The notes under the pieces: generated by a model | The model's database searches: none | Told to the model about the DNA's origin: nothing | The model's input: only the letters and a program-made list of their open reading frames with translations | Origin: Plotosus lineatus | Taxonomy: Eukaryota > Chordata > Actinopteri > Siluriformes > Plotosidae | NCBI GenBank assembly: GCA_024760905.1 | Contig: CM045737.1 | Span: 10,048,726-10,112,725 of the forward strand | Length of the DNA: 64,000 bases | Direction of reading: 5' to 3' | Shown: positions 57,690 to 64,000 of the stretch, piece after piece | Position numbering within the stretch: the stretch's first letter is position 1 | How the letters are laid out: the number at the start of each line of letters is the position of its first letter | Position numbers and translations under genes: made by a program

Positions 57690-58978
57690 TCTTTTATTTT
57701 TCTTGAATTCTTTTTGATTTTTCGATTCATTCAGACTTGATTTCAGACTTTTGCTTGTCCTCTGGATCGGTGTTGACTGCCAAGTTATTGTGCATGAGCT
57801 TCCTGTGGTTTTATTGTTGTTGTTGTTTTTTAATTGTTGTAAACAGACATGGAACACAAAGAAGATGTAAAACGGGTGAATAAGACACAACGGCTTGAGC
57901 TGAGGAGATTTTGCTTCGTGTTCATCCAAAATAAACTGATGATGGAAAATAAAACACACAGGCTTCACCAGTGAATGGGCAACTGTCAGGGTTTTGACGA
58001 GCACCCCTGGACACGATTTCACATGTGTTGGTGCTGCTCCTTGCTGCCGGCCCGCGCTATTGTTGAGTGCATCGCACACTTTTGGTGAAAGAGAATAAAA
58101 TCAGGGATCTTCCCTGTGAGTCAGATCTGGTCAGAAATGTAGTGGGTTCTTCCCTGGACCAGGATTTAACCTCCCCAGCAAGTTTCATAGAAACCAGGTC
58201 GGTAAGTTTTGCACAATGAGATGTACCGACAAACTGCGAGTGAAACTGCAACTGTAAATGTCTGTTCCAGATGATACGGTAAACAAAAATAGAAATCTGA
58301 ATGTGTTTGGGTTCTGAGCTGGCGGCCTGCATCAGTGTGTTTACGCAGTATCAGTGCTGTACACGTTTATTTGATTCCACTGTATTTTTATGTACATACA
58401 AGCTGTACTGAAGCACAATCAATACACACATGGGGATGAATGTGTGGATGGAAAAAGTGCAACATACATCATAAACAGGCATAAATAACAACTTTTTGTA
58501 ACTATTATAAATAACTACTGATAAATAACAGATGCAGGGCGGTTCTGTATCTGGGTTCTTCCAAAAAAAACAAATAAGGCAATCATACAAACCTAAAGGA
58601 TATGTACAGACCAATACACATCAAAGCTGACTGAGCTCTCCGCCCAGACGTGTTCCAGTCCTTGTAGTGCACAGAGTGGAAAAAATAAGCAGGGGGAGAT
58701 GAAAGTATTTATGAACTGAAATGTATACAGTACGGTTTTCGTGGCTAGTTTTAGCATCAGGATGAAAAGGTAAAAAAATAAAGCAAAAAGAAAGAAATGA
58801 GATTGCGATCATGAAAGCACAGACCAGAATCAGGAGGAGTGTGACCTCATTCTCACACTGACCGTAGATAGACCTTTTCCAGCCCTCCTTCATCCCAGTG
58901 TTGCTCCTCTTATGCGTTTTGATGCCCGGGAATCTTCCCATAACAACGAGCCCTACAAGGTCTGTGCTGTCCCTGGTA
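57690..58978. other. Region downstream of angptl1, no exon recognised
   Basis: Unique-looking sequence. It could include part of the angptl1 3' UTR on the - strand, but no polyadenylation signal can be chosen with confidence. Confidence 0.4.
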
Positions 58979-59946
58979 CAGTGGTACCTCTCCTTACGAT
59001 AGTCCCAGAAAATGAAAAATCCAGTCTACGATAAACATTTTCATAATTTTTTTTGTCTCTGCATACGAAAAAAGTTCTCCTTACAAAATGTGCCAAACGT
59101 GCTATTCAAGCAATGCACGAGTTGCTCTCCCATTGGCTATGACGCAGCTCCCTCCCATTGGCTATCTCCCAACATCCCGCCCTGCTGGCCTTCCATTGGC
59201 TAGGAGGGATAACGCAGCTCCCTCCCATTGGCTATCTCCCAACACCCCGCCCCGCTGGCCTTCCATTGGCTAGAAGGGATGACGCAGCTTCCTCCCATTG
59301 GCTATCTCCCAACATCCCGCCCCGCTGGCCTTCCATTGGCTAGGAGGGATGACGCAGCTCCCTCCCATTGGCTATCTCCCAACATCCCGCCCTGCTGGCC
59401 TTCCATTGGCTAGGAGGGATAACACAGCTCCCTCCCATTGGCTATCTCCCAACATCCCGCCCCGCTGGCCTTCCATTGGCGAGAAGGGATGACGCAGCTC
59501 CCTCCCATTGGCTATCTCCCAACATCCCGCCCCGCTGGCCTTCCATTGGCTAGGAGGGATGACGCAGCTCCCTCCCATTGGCTATCTCCCAACATCCCGC
59601 CCCGCTGGCCTTCCATTGGCTAGGAGGGATGACGCAGCTCCCTTGAGCAGCAGCTTGTTTCATGAGTTTTTTGAGTTGTGCTCATTGCAACTTTATTTTT
59701 TGGCTCAATCTTTTAACCTTGCATAAACATTTGTAAGATTATAACTCCGCTAAGAAGACCTGGTCAACACGAAGTAAGTTTTTACTTAAGTAAGCGAAGT
59801 AAGATTTTATAATTTTTAAAGGGTAGTATTGGGAGCCTTGGATTGAATCACGCGTTTTACATGTAAAATGCGGTTCTACTTACGAAAAATCCAGGTTACG
59901 AAAAAGGCTTTGGAACGGATTAATTTCGTAAGGTGAGGTACCACTG
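58979..59946. mobile_element. Tigger-like element, family F, with 7 x 70-bp array
   Basis: It starts CAGTGGTACCTCTCCTTACG and ends CGTAAGGTGAGGTACCACTG, both at TA. It contains the tandem array at 59151-59640 and lies 92 bp past the angptl1 stop, so it may be inside the angptl1 3' UTR. Confidence 0.9.
59151..59640 (+). repeat. Tandem array, seven 70-bp units
   Basis: Each unit begins CCTCCCATTGGCTATCTCCC and includes CCGCCC(C/T)GCTGGCCTTCCA and TTGGCTAGGAGGGATGACGC. Units start at 59151, 59221, 59291, 59361, 59431, 59501 and 59571 and are nearly identical. Each carries two ATTGG (inverted CCAAT) motifs. A family of 61-residue frames, each shifted by 70 bp, is an artefact of the array. Confidence 0.95.
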
Positions 59947-60038
59947 TACTGCCAAAATTAAAGAGTGTTTCTAAACACATTTTTGTTACTGAATACACGT
60001 GTTATATTGAAAGCGATGACGGCGACGTGGAGCAACCC

Positions 60039-60226
60039 TTAGTCGATGAGCCGAATCATCATGCGGACCGACTTGAGCGAGTAGAAACCTCCCCCGTAGT
60101 CAGCCCAAAAGATGCCATCCTGGAACTTGCTGCGGTAGACGCCTCCGGAGTACCACACGCCGTTCAGATTAGTCTGGCCGCATGCATTATACCACCAGCC
60201 GCCTTTGTGGAAGTGAGCGCAGTTGC
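60039..60226 (-). CDS. angptl1: angptl1 last coding exon (fibrinogen-like domain C-terminus)
   Basis: Read on the - strand, this 188-bp exon begins in phase 1 after the acceptor CCCAGCAG. It encodes NCAHFHKGGWWYNACGQTNL, then NGVWYSGGVYRSKFQDGIFW and an ending MMIRLID with a TAA stop at 60041-60039. These are signature features of fibrinogen C-terminal domains: the NCA...WWY.AC cysteine pair and the NLNG.WY motif. The MMI(K/R).ID ending and the HFHKGGWWYNAC stretch match ANGPTL1 better than ANGPTL2, whose tail is longer. ANGPTL1 is a secreted, endothelial-acting orphan ligand of the angiopoietin-like family. A Tigger-like element starts only 92 bp downstream of the stop. Confidence 0.94.
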
Positions 60227-60381
60227 CTGCTGGGAGAAGAGAATGAAAGACACACAAGAAATGTTGAGCAGCGCTCTGTGTGTGTGGGGGGAGGGGGGGC
60301 AACATGTGGTGTAAATTTGATGCCTACGAGACCACTGAACAACTGCAGATCATTACAGTGTATTCTGAGCATCGGCAGTAC
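60227..60381 (-). other. angptl1 last intron, GT-AG, 155 bp
   Basis: Donor GTACTG and acceptor CCCAGCAG on the - strand. It is compact and phase 1. It holds a short G-rich run (near 60284-60300, + strand) but no mobile element. Confidence 0.9.
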
Positions 60382-60652
60382 CTGTAAAACTGTCCTTGTC
60401 ACGATCCAGTGTGGTGAAAGGCTTGCCGTTGTGGCTGCTCAGCGAGTCGCCCGCGTTACCCTGGTAAGTCCCCAGGCGCAGGCGATAACCCTCAAGCTCA
60501 GGCTCCAGCCGGAAGCTACTGTACTCAGCATAGACTTTCTTCCCCGACCAGTCTTCCAGTTCCACCATCAGCCTGTAGTCGCCCTGCTTTGCCAGGTTGT
60601 AGATGTTTTCTAAGCCCAGCCAGTACTCGCCGTCGATATTCCCAAAGCCTTT
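60382..60652 (-). CDS. angptl1: angptl1 penultimate coding exon (fibrinogen-like domain centre)
   Basis: This 271-bp exon on the - strand begins KGFGNIDGEYWLGLENIYNL, continues through VELEDWSGKKVYAEYSSFRL and LRLGTYQGNAGDSLSSHNGK, and ends TTLDRDKDSFTG with the glycine codon split. GEYWLG, the EDW..KK..AEY block, GDSL..HNG and the DRD.D calcium-site-like segment define the fibrinogen-related domain. The acceptor is CTCCAACAG just above 60652; the donor GTACTG follows 60382. It enters in phase 0 and leaves in phase 1, matching its neighbours exactly. The 155-bp intron to the last exon is short. Similarity to ANGPTL1 (VYAEYSSFRLEP, LRLGTYQGNAGDS) is very high and no lesion is seen. Confidence 0.94.
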
Positions 60653-61025
60653 CTGTTGGAGAGAGCGTGCACCGTAAATGGAGTGTATTTTTATACCGGA
60701 CTTTAACTTTGGTTTAATGGATGAATACATAATTGAGTGAGAATGTGCACATGGTGGAATCTGTGATTTTTCTCCTTTCGTACGCAGTTGCATAATTGGA
60801 TTGTGGTGATCTTTGCATGCAAGTATGCACGGCATTTTTTTTTCATGGCGTAATTAGGTTTTTCATCAGATAGCCACAGCGCAAAGAAAAAAAAAAAAAG
60901 TAATTTTTCCACTCAGCCTTCCAGCCGAATTGAATCGCGTTGGCTGGCATGGTGCACGTTAAAGAATGTTTGGAAGTATTTTTAGTCTCTTTTGAGTTTG
61001 GTTGGGAGTCGCTTGGGGTACGCGC

Positions 61026-61069
<44 letters not shown>

Positions 61070-61441
61070 ATCAAGGTTGAGGAAAGTATTGTGGTAAGAT
61101 CGGTAATGATGTTTGGATTCTCTCTGCATTGTTTTCTCTCGTACACAGCTTAACATGATTGGTTAATTCCATGTGTCGCGTATTTCCACTGACTTCACTG
61201 AATTCCCGCTAAAGCTGTGTTCTGATGGCTATTGATATTTGAAAAGGTGTGTTTATATCCACTAAGTTCTTGGTGGGTTCTTTGTTTTGTTTTTTCCTTG
61301 TTAAACCCACCCGATATCCATATACACACACACAATGCATTGTGGACAATGATCTACACTACCGAAGTTGACCTTTGACCTGCCGGATCTTTTGAGTGAC
61401 AGCTGTGACAAAAAATGTGTTTTGAAGCTTTCGGTTCTTGC
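60653..61441 (-). other. angptl1 intron with GC-AG boundaries, 789 bp
   Basis: The - strand boundary reads AACTACAAG then GCAAGA at the 5' end and CTCCAACAG at the 3' end. The position between NWENYK and KGFGNIDG is where this family is expected to join, so the splice site is fixed by homology. AG|GCAAG is the usual strong consensus for GC-AG introns. The intron holds a (GT)n(GA)n microsatellite at 61024-61068 and no recognisable transposon. Confidence 0.85.
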
Positions 61442-61635
61442 CTTGTAGTTCTCCCAGTTTCTGAAGAAGTTGACTGATCCGTCTTTTCTCCTCTGAAAGA
61501 CGGTCCAGCCGCCGTTGTCCAACCCCTGTTCACACCAAGCCTGGATTAGCCGGTCATGGCCTTCCGTCTTTAAAAGGTACATCCCGCTGGTGCTGTGTCC
61601 CGCCTGGCGCACTTGATAGCAATCACGGAATGGAC
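61442..61635 (-). CDS. angptl1: angptl1 exon (start of fibrinogen-like domain)
   Basis: This 194-bp exon on the - strand follows the acceptor CTCTCACTCAG. It encodes GPFRDCYQVRQAGHSTSGMY, then QAWCEQGLDNGGWTVFQRRK and DGSVNFFRNWENYK. This is the canonical opening of a fibrinogen-related domain: DC.....G...SG.Y, a WC cysteine, then GGWTV.Q.R.DGS.NF.R.W..Y. It enters in phase 1 and leaves in phase 0. The exon end AACTACAAG is followed by GCAAGA rather than GT, and no GT alternative lies nearby, so the 789-bp intron to the next exon is a GC-AG intron. Upstream exons (signal peptide, coiled coil) are not visible before 64000. Confidence 0.93.
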
Positions 61636-61779
61636 CTGAGTGAGAGACCAAGTGAGACAATGAATGAAGGCAGAATGGTAAGAAGGGGGAGGAGCTTGGA
61701 AATGGTTGAGAGAGAAGGTGGTGATATTAAAGAATACATTGAGATCATGATGCTGCATCTGGAAAGGAAGCAATGGTCT

Positions 61780-62115
61780 GGTCTGGTCTGGTACCTTTCA
61801 AGTCATAGGACGACTCTTGGCGACCTGCCATGAAGGACAACGCCTTGATTATCATCTTCATGGAGGTTTTCTTAGTAAGGATAGTGCAGTGGTTTGCCAT
61901 TGCCTTCTGCATAATACGACCCTACGGGCAATTTAGAACAGCCAATTCACCTACTGTGCATGTTTTTGGACCGTGGGAGGAAACCGGAGTACCTGGAGGA
62001 AACCCACGCGAGCACGGGGAGAACATGCAAACTCCACACAGAAACACCCCGGCCAGGAATCAAGCCCAGGCCTTCTTGCTGTAAGGCGGACGTGCTAACC
62101 ACTACGCAACCTACG
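61780..62115 (-). mobile_element. SINE-T copy in an angptl1 intron
   Basis: On the - strand: GTAGCGTAGTGGTTAGCACG (A box), AGGCCTGGGCTTGATTCC (B box), TGTGTGGAGTTTGCATGTTC, CTCCGGTTTCCTCCCACGG and CAGTAGGTGAATTGGCTGTT. It is one of the best-kept copies. Confidence 0.85.
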
Positions 62116-62575
62116 CCTCAAAGGAGGCGATGAGTGACGTGCAAATCTCTTTGCTGTCCATAAAATGACGTATTTTTCAAGATGTATTAAAGAGAATGGA
62201 AAAACATGGAGCTCGGTGTTTTGTAATCAGCTGTCAATCAACAATATCGGTTCAGCTTTGGTGGCTAAATGGTGAAGTTCCTTAAAAGTTCAGCTCGGCT
62301 GAATTCTGTGGCTGCACACTTCACGTGGCTTGAGAACATTTCACCATCCGTCGCTCATTTTGCTGGCTTTCATTGACTTTGCACGACCACTTGTCGCTCA
62401 TCACTTCCTCTGCGGATGACCAGAGAGGAGAGAGACTGACGGGGTGGAGATAGATACTGAGGCAGCGAGGAGATGATGAAAGAATGAGAAAGTTGGCGAA
62501 TGAGATAAAGGGAGCCTACAGGAGAGAGACAGGTTTTTTTTTTTTTTTTTTTTTTCCAGGACTGTAATCTGAATA
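62116..62575. other. Gene-free angptl1 intron segment
   Basis: A poly-T lies at 62534-62556; nothing else is recognised. Confidence 0.45.
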
Positions 62576-63046
62576 CAGGGATCCCTCGCTACTTTGCGCT
62601 TCAATTCATGCAGCTTCAGTGCATCGTGCTTTTTTTTTTGAAAATATTCGTCGAATTAAAAAATAAGGAAATTAAGGAAGAATGGGTGGGAAATTAAGGA
62701 AAATGCCGCAAAACAAGGCCAATTATACAAAAAACCCCAAACAAACAAAAACAAAAAATAACCCAAAACCCCCCATCAACACTACTTACATTTTTTGTGA
62801 GGTGCGTATCTGAGTGCGTGCACGTGTGTGCATCTGTGTGTGTGTGTGTGTGTGTATTTATATTTTATTTACATCTGATGCATTATTTTTGAATGGTAGT
62901 TATTATAAGCATTTATAATATTGAATATATATGCATTGATATTATATACATGTACGTATATGTCAGTCGGGGGGGGGGATCCTACTTCGCGGATTTCGGT
63001 GGTCGTGTGAGGACCCACATTCACCGCGGAAAGTGAGGCATCCCTG
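62576..63046 (-). mobile_element. MITE-A copy
   Basis: CAGGGATCCCTCGCTACTTT to GAAAGTGAGGCATCCCTG, both at TA, with the AATTAAGGAAGAATGGG and TATTATAAGCATTTATAATA blocks. Confidence 0.87.
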
Positions 63047-63377
63047 TATATACGAATCTGGAGAGGAAGGGAGAGCAAAGCATGACCTATTTCCAGTGCG
63101 TACATTAATACTCATGATGTGAGATACACACAACCATGTTCATGTCGTCCGTCTTCTATCCTAGTTCCTTATCATTTTATTGTTAACAATAACATATTAT
63201 ATATTATATTAGAATTATATTGTACATTATTATCTGAAAAATGTATTATTGTTGTTAATGGTGTTATTTTGTCATTCGTGCTTTTATTTGTAGATTTATT
63301 GAAGTTAGGGAGGAAATATTTCTCAATTTTGTCTAACATCAGCAATTAAGAAGTCGCAGGGCCGTGTGTGTGTGTGT
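63047..63377. other. Gene-free AT-rich stretch
   Basis: No exon recognised. Confidence 0.45.
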
Positions 63378-63520
<143 letters not shown>

Positions 63521-64000
63521 GCACAGAAAAGGTAGAGAGCTGGTTGACATGATGCAGAGGAGGAAGGTGGACATACTGTGTGTTCAGGAGACCAGGTGGA
63601 AAGGTAGCAAAGCTAAAAGCTTAGGAGCAGGGTTTAAGCTGTTTTATCACGGTGTGGATGGGAAGAGAAATGGAGTCGGAGTCATCTTGAAGGAGGAGTT
63701 TGTCAGGAATGTTCTAAAAGTGAAAAGAGTGTCAGACAGAGTGATGAATCTCAAGTTAGAAATTGAAGGTGTAATGCTCAATGTTGTTAGTGCTTATGCC
63801 CCACAGGCAGGATGTGAGCTAGAAGAGAAGGAGAGATTCTGGAGTGACTTAGATGAAGTGATGCAGAGTACCACCAGAGGTGAAAGAGTGGTCATTGGTG
63901 CAGACTTCAATGGACATGTTGGTGCAGGCAACAGAGGGACGAGGAAGTGATGGGCAGGTTTGGTATCCAGGACAGGAGCATGAAGGACAGATGTTGATAG
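63521..64000 (+). mobile_element. RTE LINE copy, endonuclease part, cut by window edge
   Basis: It encodes GRELVDMMQRRKVDILCVQE, TRWKGSKAKSLGAGFKLFYH, VVSAYAPQAGCELEEKERFW and VVIGADFNGHVGAGNRG, near-identical to the - strand copy at 15187. Its 5' part is missing (truncated next to an AT tract). A 1-base frame change near 63940 breaks the frame just after GAGNRG. The rest of the element is expected beyond 64000. Confidence 0.9.

Noticed and set aside
59088..59726. A series of nearly identical 61-residue frames
   Set aside because: Each is the same frame shifted by 70 bp in a tandem array whose unit is not a multiple of three.
60039..61635. Calling the fibrinogen-domain gene angptl2
   Set aside because: The short MMIRLID ending and the VYAEYSSFRLEP and HFHKGGWWYNAC stretches fit ANGPTL1 better, and the surrounding gene fits RALGPS2, the partner of ANGPTL1.

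Overview
This window is vertebrate nuclear DNA, almost certainly from a teleost fish. The signs are split exons with GT-AG introns, an RTE-clade LINE, several tRNA-derived SINE families, many pogo/Tigger-like and hAT-like miniature DNA transposons, a Tc1-like remnant, and very dense (CA)n, (CT)n and (AT)n microsatellites. There is no bacterial-style gene organisation. The species cannot be named from the sequence alone.

Two host genes are supported. On the + strand are three consecutive exons (24323-24412, 27917-28009, 45436-45562) of a Ral guanine-nucleotide exchange factor, best read as ralgps2. They encode the centre of the RasGEF catalytic domain in one continuous frame. Earlier and later exons lie outside the window, so nearly everything else here is ralgps2 intron. 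On the - strand, inside the intron after the third exon, are the last three coding exons of an angiopoietin-like gene, best read as angptl1 (60039-60226, 60382-60652, 61442-61635). They encode a complete fibrinogen-like C-terminal domain and the stop codon; the signal-peptide and coiled-coil exons lie beyond position 64000. In mammals ANGPTL1 sits antisense inside RALGPS2, and ANGPTL2 inside RALGPS1, so this is a conserved nested gene pair.

Layout. 1-24322: intron 5' of the first visible ralgps2 exon, holding nested Tigger-like and SINE insertions (771-2164), more Tigger-like elements (6033, 9757, 17941), an almost complete but frameshifted RTE LINE on the - strand (12629-15657), and hAT-like elements with clear 8-bp target duplications (12275, 17099, 20557). 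24413-27916: intron with two Tigger-like elements sharing CAGTAGGCCCTTGAC ends, one carrying a nested element and the other a long internal inverted repeat. 28010-45435: a 17.4-kb intron with an RTE fragment, a mosaic of Tigger-like copies (two still encode CENP-B/pogo-type DNA-binding segments), a Tc1-like remnant and a hAT-like element. 45563-64000: intron with about 4 kb of satellite-like dinucleotide arrays (49540-55755), further SINEs and a hAT copy, then angptl1 with a Tigger-like element 92 bp downstream of its stop. A third RTE copy, on the + strand, runs off the right edge.

The main biology is a conserved nested antisense gene pair in an intron built from layered transposon insertions. 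The most unusual points are a GC-AG intron in angptl1, a (CT)n microsatellite acting as the polypyrimidine tract of a ralgps2 exon, a 70-bp unit that has expanded from one to seven copies in members of one Tigger-like family, and a SINE family sharing its 3' end with the resident RTE LINE. I did not find a clearly new gene system. Long reading frames in the dinucleotide arrays are artefacts of repeat composition.
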